64,000 bases of DNA, taken from UBA11957 sp963603285 (GTDB lineage: Bacteria; Bacillota; Clostridia; Lachnospirales; Lachnospiraceae). Each line of letters opens with the position of its first letter. The first letter of the stretch is position 1. The stretch lies in contig CAVCMG010000008.1 of the NCBI GenBank assembly GCA_963603285.1, positions 28,856-92,855 of the forward strand. Reading direction: 5' to 3'. The notes beneath the pieces were generated by a model that did not search any database, was not told the DNA's origin, and saw nothing but the letters and a program-made list of their open reading frames with translations. Both the position numbers and the translations under genes were made by a program. This document shows, piece after piece, positions 51,146 through 59,776 of this stretch.

Positions 51146-52336
51146 TTATTTTACCAGTGCTACAGTATCACGGCAGATAGCCAGCTCTTCGTTGGTCGGG
51201 ATAACGGCAACTTTAACTTTTGAAGCCGCTGTGGAGATCAGGTTGTTCTCGCCACGTTTCTGGTTAGCTTCCTTGTCAAGCTCTGCGCCCAGATAGCCCA
51301 GACGATCCAGAACCCACTCACGTACCAGCGGAGCGTTCTCACCGATACCTGCTGTGAAGGCGATAGCATCAACACCGTTCATGGCAGCTGCGTATGCACC
51401 GATGTATTTGGCTACGTTGTAGCAGAATACCTGCAGTGCGTCTTTACATCTCTCGTTGCCCTCTTCCATACCCTGCTCAAGATCACGGAAGTCGCTGGAT
51501 ACACCGGAAATACCCTGTACACCGGATTTCTTGTTCAGAACGTTCATAACGCCTGCGATGTCCAGATCCTCTTTCTTTGCGATGTACTCCATGATAGCCG
51601 GATCGATATCACCACAACGGGTACCCATAACCAGACCAGCCAGAGGTGTCAGACCCATGGAAGTATCGATACATTTGCCGTCTTTAACAGCGGAGATAGA
51701 AGCACCGTTACCAAGGTGAGCAACGATGATCTTGGAATTGTTGATATCCAGTCCCAGGAATTTGGCAGCCTCTTTGGATACGAAGCTGTGGCTGGTTCCG
51801 TGGAAACCGTAACGGCGAACGCCGTATTTCTCATAATATTCGTACGGAAGACCATACAGGTAAGCTTCCTTCGGCATTGTCTGATGGAAAGCGGTATCGA
51901 ATACACCAACCATCGGTACATCCGGCATCAGCTCTTTACATGCGTTAACACCGATCAGGTTTGCCGGGTTGTGCAGCGGAGCCAGATCATTGCAGGACTC
52001 AACAGCTTTGATCATCTCGTCATTGATAATAGCGGAGCAGGTGAATTTCTCACCACCGTGTACCATACGATGACCTACAGCACCAACCTCAGCCAGGCTC
52101 TTGATAGCGCCTGTTTTCTCATTTGTCAGGGCATCCAGTACCATCTTGATGGCTTCTTTATGTGTCGGCATCGGAGCTTCTGTGATCTCTTTGTCAAGAC
52201 CGGCTTTCTGGTATGTCAGACGTCCGTCGATACCGATTCTCTCGCAAAGACCCTTTGCCAGTACTTTCTCGCTCTCGGAGTCGATCAGCTGATATTTCAG
52301 TGAAGAACTACCGCAGTTGATAACTAATACGTTCAT
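51146..52336 (-). CDS. ackA: Acetate kinase
   Basis: Makes ATP and acetate from acetyl phosphate in fermentation. The 396-residue protein shows NVLVINCGSSSLKYQL at the start, HRMVHGGEKF, FDTAFHQTMP, YGFHGTSHSFVS and GLVMGTRCGDIDP, the full acetokinase set. ATG 52336 has GGAGGAT upstream, so the longer frame is not needed. It lies 102 bases after pta in the same direction, separated by a perfect hairpin. Confidence 0.98.
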   Translation of the reverse strand: MNVLVINCGSSSLKYQLIDSESEKVLAKGLCERIGIDGRLTYQKAGLDKEITEAPMPTHKEAIKMVLDALTNEKTGAIKSLAEVGAVGHRMVHGGEKFTCSAIINDEMIKAVESCNDLAPLHNPANLIGVNACKELMPDVPMVGVFDTAFHQTMPKEAYLYGLPYEYYEKYGVRRYGFHGTSHSFVSKEAAKFLGLDINNSKIIVAHLGNGASISAVKDGKCIDTSMGLTPLAGLVMGTRCGDIDPAIMEYIAKKEDLDIAGVMNVLNKKSGVQGISGVSSDFRDLEQGMEEGNERCKDALQVFCYNVAKYIGAYAAAMNGVDAIAFTAGIGENAPLVREWVLDRLGYLGAELDKEANQKRGENNLISTAASKVKVAVIPTNEELAICRDTVALVK

Positions 52337-52378
52337 TGTAAAAATCCTCCTGATTTTTATATCTTTTTTATATAACAT

Positions 52379-52411
52379 CCTGCAGGATCTGTTTTTTGCA
52401 GATCCTGCAGG
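52379..52411. other. Intercistronic hairpin between pta and ackA
   Basis: CCTGCAGGATCTG and its exact complement around seven bases of mostly T. No T-run follows on the minus strand, so it is more likely an mRNA processing or stability element that sets the pta/ackA ratio. Confidence 0.6.
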
Positions 52412-52438
52412 ATATATGAACCTTTCTATGTAACCGGA

Positions 52439-53437
52439 CTATTTGGCAGCCTGGCACTGTACGGATGTGATGGCAACAACACCAACGATATCCTCAGCGG
52501 AGCATCCTCTGGACAGGTCATTGACCGGAGCCGCGATACCCTGAGTGATCGGGCCGTAAGCTTCTGCCTTGGCCAGTCTCTGTGTCAGCTTGTAACCGAT
52601 GTTACCTGCATCCAGGTTCGGGAAGATCAGGACGTTTGCCTTACCTGCAACATCGCTGTTCGGAGCTTTGGAAGCACCTACACTCGGAACGATAGCGGCA
52701 TCCAGCTGGAACTCACCGTCAAGCTTGAGATCCGGATTCTGCTCTTTGGCGATCTTGGTAGCCTCAACAACCTTGTCAACCAGCGCATGCTTTGCACTGC
52801 CCTTTGTGGAATGGGACAGCATAGCGACAACCGGCTCTTTTTCTACCAGAGTCTTGAAGGAATCTGCGGAGGAAGCTGCGATAGCTGCCAGCTCTTCCGG
52901 ATTCGGATCCTGGTTCAGTCCGCTGTCTGCGAATACGAACGTACCGTCAGCACCAAATTCGCAATCCGGTACTACCATCAGGAAGAATGCGGATACGAGC
53001 TTTGTGCCCGGTTTTGTTTTCAGTATCTGCAGACACGGTCTTAACGTATCTGCTGTGGAGTGGCATGCACCGGATACCATACCGTCTGCATCACCCATTT
53101 TTACCATCATAACGCCGTAGTACAGATACTGGTTCAGCAGGATCTCTCTTGCCTGCTCCGGTGTCATGCCCTTTTTGCTTCTCAGCTCAACGAGCTTGTC
53201 TACGTAAGCGTCTGTTCTGTCAGATGTAGCCGGATCAACGATAACAGCACCTGTCAAATCCAGTCCCTCACTGCCTTTTTTAACAGCCTCTTCGGAACCT
53301 ACTAAAACGATTTTTGCGATACCCTCTTTCAGTACCTGTGCTGCTGCTTCATATGTTCTTCTGTCTTCTGTCTCCGGAAGAACGATTGTCTTAATGTCTG
53401 CTTTAGCTCTTGCTTTGATTGTGTCAATAAAACCCAT
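52439..53437 (-). CDS. pta: Phosphate acetyltransferase
   Basis: Converts acetyl-CoA and phosphate to acetyl phosphate and CoA, feeding AckA. The 332-residue short-form Pta has KTIVLPETEDRRTYEAA, KMGDADGMVSGACHSTADTLRP, SHSTKGSAKHALVDKV and LIFPNLDAGNIGYKLTQRL. It has its own promoter and is the first gene of pta-ackA. Confidence 0.97.
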   Translation of the reverse strand: MGFIDTIKARAKADIKTIVLPETEDRRTYEAAAQVLKEGIAKIVLVGSEEAVKKGSEGLDLTGAVIVDPATSDRTDAYVDKLVELRSKKGMTPEQAREILLNQYLYYGVMMVKMGDADGMVSGACHSTADTLRPCLQILKTKPGTKLVSAFFLMVVPDCEFGADGTFVFADSGLNQDPNPEELAAIAASSADSFKTLVEKEPVVAMLSHSTKGSAKHALVDKVVEATKIAKEQNPDLKLDGEFQLDAAIVPSVGASKAPNSDVAGKANVLIFPNLDAGNIGYKLTQRLAKAEAYGPITQGIAAPVNDLSRGCSAEDIVGVVAITSVQCQAAK

Positions 53438-53508
53438 TGTTTATGACTCCTTTCGTATATAATCCGTCCATAGGGGCATCCGGCCCAGCCAAATGCCCGT
53501 ATGATAAA

Positions 53509-53537
53509 ATTATACCCCTATAAATTCACTTTCGCAA
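53509..53537 (-). promoter_or_regulatory. Promoter of pta-ackA
   Basis: Minus strand TTGCGA (53532-53537), 17-base spacer, TATAAT (53509-53514). Confidence 0.72.
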
Positions 53538-53569
53538 GTCAAATGTACCGAAAAATCCAGTCATGGACC

Positions 53570-53598
53570 TTTACAGCTTGTGCATTTTTCCGTACAAT
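53570..53598 (+). promoter_or_regulatory. Promoter of tmcAL
   Basis: TTTACA (53570-53575), 17-base spacer, TACAAT (53593-53598), divergent from the pta promoter and 32 bases before the ATG. Confidence 0.68.
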
Positions 53599-53629
53599 AA
53601 CAGCAACAGGAACATTACAGGAGGTTATC

Positions 53630-54820
53630 ATGAAAACAGCCGGTATCATTGCAGAATACAATCCGTTTCATAACGGCCATGTCTATCATATAGAAGAAAC
53701 AAGGGAAAGAACCGGTGCAGATTATATCGTAGCCGTTATGAGCGGCTCCTTTGTCCAGCGCGGTACACCGGCCATCTGCGACAAGCATCTGCGTGCCGAA
53801 GCGGCGCTGCGAAATGGTGTCGATCTGGTTCTTGAGCTTCCTGTATCCTACGCTGTCGGCAGTGCCGAGATTTTTTCCCGCGGTGCCGTGGAGATTCTTG
53901 ACCGGCTGGGCATTATCGATATATTAAGCTTTGGTGCGGAAACGGAGGATCTGGAAGTATTATCTGCGATTGCTGATTTTCTGTTACAGGAGTCCAAAGA
54001 ATATAAGGCCGAACTCCGGCAGCGTCTTGCACAGGGGCAAAATTTTGCCCAGGCCCGGGCAGCGGCGATCCCGAAAATCCATGCGGAGATTTTCTCTTCT
54101 CCGAATGCGATCCTCGGCATTGAATATCTGAAAGCTTTAAAACGCTGTCACAGTCAGATAGAACCCGTCGTCATCCAACGAAAGGGATCGGACTACAACG
54201 ATCAGAAGCTTTTTACACCCGTAAAGGAAAGCGGATTTTCCAGTGCCAGCAGTATCCGGCAGGAGCTGTTCAAGGCACAGTCCAGAGGTGGTGACCTTTC
54301 TTTTCTGTCCGAAGCCGTCCCGGCCGATATGCAGACGGTACTTGTTTCTCTCCGTCAGAAACATTCGCTTCTGTCTGAGAATGATTTTTCAGAGCTTCTG
54401 CACTATAAAATACTGATGCAGGCCGAAGAAGATCTGTGCCTGTGCCCCAGTGTTTCCCCCGATCTGGCCAGACGGATCAAACGTCACCAGTACCGTTTCA
54501 AATCATTTTCTACATTTGCCGACCTGGTCAAATGCAAAAACTACACACACAGCCGCATCCGCCGTGCCCTGTGTGAAATTCTGCTGGATTTAAGAGAGCC
54601 GGAACCTATCCGTCAGGTGCGTGTACTTGGATGCCGCAAGAGCGCTCTCCCGCTGCTGTCTGCCATTGCAGAAAAGGGAACAATCCCCCTTGTGACGTCA
54701 CTGTCCAGAGAGGACTGTTTCTGGCAGAGTGATATTGTATATGATATGCTCCTTGCCCATAAAGCCAAAGAGCCGATGACACCGGAGCCGTCCAAAGGAA
54801 TGAAAATTGTTAATATGTAA
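53630..54820 (+). CDS. tmcAL: tRNA(Met) cytidine acetate ligase TmcAL
   Basis: Acetylates cytidine 34 of elongator tRNA(Met) using free acetate and ATP through an acetyl-AMP intermediate, improving AUG decoding. The 396-residue product has the nucleotidyltransferase motif GIIAEYNPFHNGHVYHIEE and MSGSFVQRGTPAICDKHLRAEAAL, typical of this DUF795 family. ATG 53630 has AGGAGG upstream; the longer frame to 53501 has no such site. It is divergent from pta-ackA, the acetate pathway. Confidence 0.93.
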   Translation: MKTAGIIAEYNPFHNGHVYHIEETRERTGADYIVAVMSGSFVQRGTPAICDKHLRAEAALRNGVDLVLELPVSYAVGSAEIFSRGAVEILDRLGIIDILSFGAETEDLEVLSAIADFLLQESKEYKAELRQRLAQGQNFAQARAAAIPKIHAEIFSSPNAILGIEYLKALKRCHSQIEPVVIQRKGSDYNDQKLFTPVKESGFSSASSIRQELFKAQSRGGDLSFLSEAVPADMQTVLVSLRQKHSLLSENDFSELLHYKILMQAEEDLCLCPSVSPDLARRIKRHQYRFKSFSTFADLVKCKNYTHSRIRRALCEILLDLREPEPIRQVRVLGCRKSALPLLSAIAEKGTIPLVTSLSREDCFWQSDIVYDMLLAHKAKEPMTPEPSKGMKIVNM

Positions 54821-54825
54821 AAAGA

Positions 54826-54866
54826 ACCGGAAGCTCTGCATTACCAGAACTTCCGGTCATTTTTTC
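54826..54866. terminator. Bidirectional terminator between tmcAL and nhaC
   Basis: ACCGGAAGCTCTG and CCAGAACTTCCGGT pair with one mismatch around a short loop. A T-run follows on the plus strand. Confidence 0.78.
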
Positions 54867-54871
54867 GTTAT

Positions 54872-56293
54872 TTATTTTCTCCTCCACAATGGACGATATT
54901 TCACTTCATCATTGCTACGATACATACCAATACCCAAGAAGTTATTGATCAGTCCGATAATTGGGCAAAGCATAGGAAGGAAGGTATATGGAATAAACTG
55001 CTGTACAGTCACACCGCCAAGTACAACACCATATCCGATAACCCATGCACTCCACGGGATAATAGCGGCCACCATTGTTCCCACATCTTCCAATGTACGG
55101 GACAATACCGCACGATTAATATCCATATCATCGCATACATCCTTAAAAGCAACCGCTGGAATGGCAATCGCCGGATATTGGCCACCGATTACACAGATGA
55201 TCAGGCTGGATACCCACACGCCAAACATAATAGTTCCCGGTGTATTCAGTTTTCTTGAAAGCTTGTTTACCAGCACATTCAGTACACCTGACTCAGAAAA
55301 CAGCCCGCTAAGCATACCCAGAACCAGAAGAATACCCACAAGCGATAACATACTGCTGAAACCGCCGCGATTTACAAGTGTATCTACAGACTCCACACCA
55401 CTTTCAATGGAAAAACCATTCATGATATATCCAAGGTTCTCAATAAATCCCCTGCCCTGAAAAATCATAGCCCAGATAATACCAGCACCGATACCTGTTC
55501 CAAATGCTATAAATGCCGGAACCTGTTTTACCGAAAGGATCAGTACGAGAAGAACCGGTATAATATGCAGCGGACTGATATAAAAGTTTGCAGACAACCC
55601 GCCAGATATCTCATTTACCAGTGCACCGTCAATCTGACCGGAAGCATTCATGCCAAGAATCGTATAGATAATCAGACAGATAATTGTACCCGGAACCGTT
55701 GTATACCACATAGACTTGATATGTGTAAACAACGGAACTTCACACGATGAAGCCGCCAAAAGCGTTGTATCAGACAACGGACTCATCTTATCGCCAAAAA
55801 AAGCACCCGAAATAACAGCACCTGCTGCCATGGCAACCGGAATACCAAGTCCCTCAGCCATTCCACAGAGAACGACACCAATGGTACTGATAGCACCCCA
55901 GCTCGTACCTGCGCAGACTGCCATAAAAGCCGGCAGAATAAAACAGATAGGTAAAAACAAACGTGGTGTAATGATTTTCATGCCATAATACAACAGCGCT
56001 GGAATCGTACCGGAAGACATCCATACTGCCACCATACAGCCCACAAGGAGCATGATCATGGCCGCCGTTGCAATCTGTTTCACACCTTCTGCCATGGCTG
56101 CATCAACCCGGTTCCAGTCATAGCCTATATACAGACAAAAAATGATCATTACAAACAAGGCCACCAACGCAGCAATAGTTACCTCCGCACCCAATGCGAT
56201 CAAAATGATCAAAACCAGAATCGGTGCAAAAAAGCCAAACATGGCACGCCCTACAGTGATCTCCTTCAGAGATCTGCTCTCTTTTTTCTCCAT
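54872..56293 (-). CDS. NhaC-family sodium:proton antiporter
   Basis: A 473-residue membrane protein with about 12 hydrophobic segments of the NhaC type. It includes AVCAGTSWGAISTIGVVLCGMAEGLGIPVAMAAGAVISGAFFGDKMSPLSDTTLLAA, the key NhaC region. NhaC relatives exchange sodium, or malate/lactate with sodium. Downstream of two PatB-type enzyme genes, in one direction, it may move a sulfur-amino-acid product or sodium (inference). It is the last gene before the terminator shared with tmcAL. Confidence 0.88.
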   Translation of the reverse strand: MEKKESRSLKEITVGRAMFGFFAPILVLIILIALGAEVTIAALVALFVMIIFCLYIGYDWNRVDAAMAEGVKQIATAAMIMLLVGCMVAVWMSSGTIPALLYYGMKIITPRLFLPICFILPAFMAVCAGTSWGAISTIGVVLCGMAEGLGIPVAMAAGAVISGAFFGDKMSPLSDTTLLAASSCEVPLFTHIKSMWYTTVPGTIICLIIYTILGMNASGQIDGALVNEISGGLSANFYISPLHIIPVLLVLILSVKQVPAFIAFGTGIGAGIIWAMIFQGRGFIENLGYIMNGFSIESGVESVDTLVNRGGFSSMLSLVGILLVLGMLSGLFSESGVLNVLVNKLSRKLNTPGTIMFGVWVSSLIICVIGGQYPAIAIPAVAFKDVCDDMDINRAVLSRTLEDVGTMVAAIIPWSAWVIGYGVVLGGVTVQQFIPYTFLPMLCPIIGLINNFLGIGMYRSNDEVKYRPLWRRK

Positions 56294-56319
56294 CGTATAA
56301 TTCTCCTTTCAAAATGTGA

Positions 56320-57492
56320 TTATTTGCCAAAAGCAGCACGCAGACGTCGCAATGCTTCGTTCAGTGTTTCGTTCGTCACAGCAAAATTGATTCGCACATA
56401 GCCTCTGCCATCCTGACCGAAATTCTCTTCGCCATCATCCAGATGGATCTGCGCTTTATCCATAAAGAATTTATCCAGATGTTCTATTCCGATACCTGCC
56501 TCTTTGCAATCCAGCCATAAAAGGAAACTGCCTTCCGGAACATAGGGTACAAGCGGCAGATCATAGTCCTTAATATACTTCAGAATTTCCTGCAGATTTT
56601 TATAGAGATACTGCGTCAGCTCTTCCATCCATTCATCTGCCTCACCTTTCATGATAGAGGTTACCGCAGCAATAGCAAAACTGTTTACGGCATACCCAAA
56701 AGAATAGGCTGCAATCTGCTTCATCCAGGCATTTCTCATCTTCTGGTCTGCGATCGTAATTATCGCATGTGGAAGGCTCATAATATTATAGCCTTTACTT
56801 AAACTTACGATCTGTATACTGATTTTCTGCGCTTTTTCATTGACAGCCAGAATCGGTGTATGCACATTTTTTTCATACAGTACCAGACAATGCACCTCAT
56901 CTGATACAATTTTTACACCATGGCGATAACAGATATCCACAAGCCTTTCCAGTTCTGTTTTGGTAAATACTCTTCCTGTAGGATTATGTGGATTGACCAT
57001 GAGATACAACGATGGATGATATGTCCTTATTTTTTCCTCGAAATCTTCAAAATCAATCTCATAGTGTCCATGTACAGGTTTCATTGGATTGGCAATCAGT
57101 TTTTGTCCGGCTCCTTCAACGGCCCATTTTAACGGACTGAAAACGGGTGTCTGTACAATAATTGTATCCCCCGGTCTGGCAAAAATTTCCAAAGCCATTC
57201 TTACAGCACCGATAGTGCTCGGAACATTACTCAGCCATTCTTTCTCGATTCTGAGTCCATACTTTCTTTCATACCAGCCAGTAACAGCATCATAATATTC
57301 CTTTGTATGCTGCCTGTAGTTGTAACAGTTTTCTTCTGCAATTGGAACAAGTGCCCTGCGGATACATGGTGCACAGAAATAATCCAGATCCGCTGTCCCC
57401 ATACCGATCACATTTTCCGGCATATCTTCCATTCCCCATCGATAGGAAGCATTTTTCCGATGATCTGGTGTCTTATCAAAATTGTATTTCAT
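56320..57492 (-). CDS. MalY/PatB-type PLP enzyme, first copy
   Basis: A 390-residue fold-type I PLP protein of the MalY/PatB (cystathionine beta-lyase/aminotransferase) group: GMGTADLDYFCAPCIRRAL, MVNPHNPTGRVF, VSDEVHCLVLY and the PLP lysine in IVSLSKGYNIMSLP. These enzymes cleave cystathionine or cysteine S-conjugates, or transaminate. It lies 12 bases after a paralogue and 26 bases before nhaC, in one operon. The pair has clearly diverged, so the two likely have different substrates. Confidence 0.88.
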   Translation of the reverse strand: MKYNFDKTPDHRKNASYRWGMEDMPENVIGMGTADLDYFCAPCIRRALVPIAEENCYNYRQHTKEYYDAVTGWYERKYGLRIEKEWLSNVPSTIGAVRMALEIFARPGDTIIVQTPVFSPLKWAVEGAGQKLIANPMKPVHGHYEIDFEDFEEKIRTYHPSLYLMVNPHNPTGRVFTKTELERLVDICYRHGVKIVSDEVHCLVLYEKNVHTPILAVNEKAQKISIQIVSLSKGYNIMSLPHAIITIADQKMRNAWMKQIAAYSFGYAVNSFAIAAVTSIMKGEADEWMEELTQYLYKNLQEILKYIKDYDLPLVPYVPEGSFLLWLDCKEAGIGIEHLDKFFMDKAQIHLDDGEENFGQDGRGYVRINFAVTNETLNEALRRLRAAFGK

Positions 57493-57504
57493 TTTCTCCT
57501 CCCG

Positions 57505-58683
57505 TTATATGTGTTTCTGGTAAAATGATTTCAGCCTTTTTGCACCTTCCTGCAGATGTTCTTTACTGCAGGCCAGATTAAACCGTATAAAACCAGCCCC
57601 ACCTTTGCCAAGTGGATACCCGTTTTCTACTGTCATATGTACTTCCTGTTCGATCAGATGAGAAAGCATCTGCGGCCGTACCTTTAACGCCCGAAGATCA
57701 ATCCATGCAAAATATGAAGAATCTGCAGGTATCACTTTACACAGCGGCATATTCTCCGCAACATATGTCTGCAGAAATCCGTGTGCCTCTGCCATTTGTT
57801 TCATCAGATATTCCAGCCATGTATCGCATGCACCAAGGGCAGCTATCGTTGCTTCAATTCCCATGATATTCTGTCCGTAGTCCATACCGAATCTTGTTAG
57901 ATATTCCAGGCATTGTTTATGGATCTCCGGATTTTCTGTAAGCATACAGGCATGGCGAAGACCCGCTGTATTATATATTTTGCTTGTCGAATACAAGGTA
58001 ACTGTGTATCGGGAGATTTCTCTGGAAAGAGACGCAATCGGAATATAGCTCTTTCCGGGGAACACAAGTCCGCAGTACACGTCATCCGACAATATGTAGA
58101 CCTGATATTTCAGACAAAGCCGGGAAATCTGTTCAAGCTCTTCTCTGTTCCAGGCATGCCCGATTGGATTATGTGGATTACACAGCCACAAAAGACGGCT
58201 TCCACTCGCCAAACAGGCTTCCAGCCGGTCATAATTGATTCTGTAACCGTTCTCAGACAGCTCCAGTGGGCATTCTATGGCCTTTCGATCATTGAGCTTT
58301 AAGATTTCCTTATAGCAAAAATGAACCGGTGTGAGAATTGTCACTATGTCCTGTGGCTTCGTCAGAATTGAAAGTACAATACTTGCACCCATATAAATAC
58401 CCGCACATTGTAAAACAGAACATCGTGCATCAACATCCCACCCTGTCATTTCTTTCAGCCAGTCATGGATGGCCTTGTAATAGCGATCCGGGATCATGGG
58501 ATAACCAAGATGTCCTCTGTTCAGGACTTCCTGCAGGGCCGCAAGCAAAGGTTCCGGAGATTTGTAATCCATATCCGCAGTCCCAAAGCACAAAAGATCC
58601 GGATAAGAGTTCTTTTCCTGTTCGTATTCCCATTTCATTCGATACAGACCATGATCCGGTGCGAGCTGAGGTTTTTCTTCCAT
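57505..58683 (-). CDS. MalY/PatB-type PLP enzyme, second copy
   Basis: A 392-residue paralogue of the neighbouring enzyme with CFGTADMDYKSPEPLLAAL, WLCNPHNPIGHAW, LSDDVYCGLVFPGKSYIP and PLP lysine in LYSTSKIYNTAGLRHA. The usual SLSK(G) is STSK here, and Asp-Asp replaces Asp-Glu before VYC. It is the first gene of the operon, right after a strong promoter, and divergent from a YheO/DauR-type regulator. A beta-C-S lyase or an aminotransferase for a D- or sulfur amino acid is most likely. Confidence 0.85.
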   Translation of the reverse strand: MEEKPQLAPDHGLYRMKWEYEQEKNSYPDLLCFGTADMDYKSPEPLLAALQEVLNRGHLGYPMIPDRYYKAIHDWLKEMTGWDVDARCSVLQCAGIYMGASIVLSILTKPQDIVTILTPVHFCYKEILKLNDRKAIECPLELSENGYRINYDRLEACLASGSRLLWLCNPHNPIGHAWNREELEQISRLCLKYQVYILSDDVYCGLVFPGKSYIPIASLSREISRYTVTLYSTSKIYNTAGLRHACMLTENPEIHKQCLEYLTRFGMDYGQNIMGIEATIAALGACDTWLEYLMKQMAEAHGFLQTYVAENMPLCKVIPADSSYFAWIDLRALKVRPQMLSHLIEQEVHMTVENGYPLGKGGAGFIRFNLACSKEHLQEGAKRLKSFYQKHI

Positions 58684-58713
58684 TATTTTTTCACCTCCCG
58701 CTGAATTTTTCTC

Positions 58714-58742
58714 ATTATATGGCTAAATTTTTTTAACGTCAA
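58714..58742 (-). promoter_or_regulatory. Promoter of the PatB/PatB/NhaC operon
   Basis: Minus strand TTGACG (58737-58742), 17-base spacer, TATAAT (58714-58719). Confidence 0.82.
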
Positions 58743-58913
58743 TATAAAATATTTCATTCATTATTTACTGTTTATTTTACTCAAATCCACTTCATTTATT
58801 GTATTTTTTTCCCCTTTATGATACAGTTAAACAAATTTTTCATTGTATATGTCAGGTACACACCGCCTTATTTTTTAATCCGGCTACTCTGCATATTAAT
58901 TCTGGAGGTTCCT

Positions 58914-59579
58914 ATGAAGCTTACAAAAACAGATCGTGCCATTCTGCGCTCTTATGCTGCAATGATCGAAGGTCTTTCGATCTATCTCGGTTCTGTCTAT
59001 GAGATCAGTCTGCACAGTCTGGAAGATTATGACCATTCCGTTGTAAAGATCATGAATGGATATCATTCCGGCCGATCTGTAGGCGCCCCCCTTACCGATC
59101 TGGCCTTAAATATGCTAAAAAGGATTGAAGATTGTGGCCTGGCTGTCACAAACTCGCATATTTCCTACAATGCTGTCAATTCTACGGGAGAACGCCTCAA
59201 GTCATCCACTATACCTGTTATTGGTGAAAACGACCGTGTAATTGGCATCCTCTGTATCAATATGTATCTGGATTCTCCTTTTTCAGAGGTACTTGAAAGT
59301 ATCAACGGCACAGGTTCTGAACCTACAGAGCAGGAACATTTTGCTGTCAACACAGCCGACACCATCCATCAGGCGATTGCATCAGCCAGACTTCAGATTC
59401 TGCAGGATGCTTCTATCTCATCCATAAACAAGAACAAAGAACTCATTCGACTTCTGAATGAGAAGGGCATTTTTTCTATTAAAAACTCTATTAAACAGGT
59501 TGCTGATGCACTGGGGATATCCATTAACACAGTATATCTTCACCTGCGAAGTCTCACTGACAGCAATGAAAACAAATAA
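58914..59579 (+). CDS. YheO/DauR-type transcriptional regulator (PAS-like plus HTH)
   Basis: A 221-residue regulator with a YheO-like PAS domain (LRSYAAMIEGLSIYLGSVYEISLHSLEDYDHSVVKIMNGYHSGRSVGAPLTDLAL, and later IGENDRVIGILCINMYLD) and a C-terminal helix-turn-helix (SIKNSIKQVADALGISINTVYLHLRSL). DauR in Pseudomonas controls D-arginine use. ATG 58914 has TGGAGG. It is divergent from the PatB/NhaC operon, which it probably controls. Confidence 0.88.
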   Translation: MKLTKTDRAILRSYAAMIEGLSIYLGSVYEISLHSLEDYDHSVVKIMNGYHSGRSVGAPLTDLALNMLKRIEDCGLAVTNSHISYNAVNSTGERLKSSTIPVIGENDRVIGILCINMYLDSPFSEVLESINGTGSEPTEQEHFAVNTADTIHQAIASARLQILQDASISSINKNKELIRLLNEKGIFSIKNSIKQVADALGISINTVYLHLRSLTDSNENK

Positions 59580-59691
59580 AATTTTCACTGGCTTTCAGTG
59601 GGCAAAATTTCATCTTATGTTTTATTTATATAAGGTTTCAGAAGTATTTCTAATAGGCGAAATCATTTTTGAATACTGTTCTTAAGCAAAG

Positions 59692-59732
59692 TATAAGGGA
59701 CTGCCACACAAACGGAGACAATCCCTTATATT
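59692..59732 (+). terminator. Weak terminator-like hairpin after the YheO-type gene
   Basis: TATAAGGGA and TCCCTTATA pair around a 21-base loop, followed by TTTTCGTTTT. Confidence 0.4.
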
Positions 59733-59776
59733 TTCGTTTTATATTCTATTTTATATCTATACTGTCCGTTTCGGTT

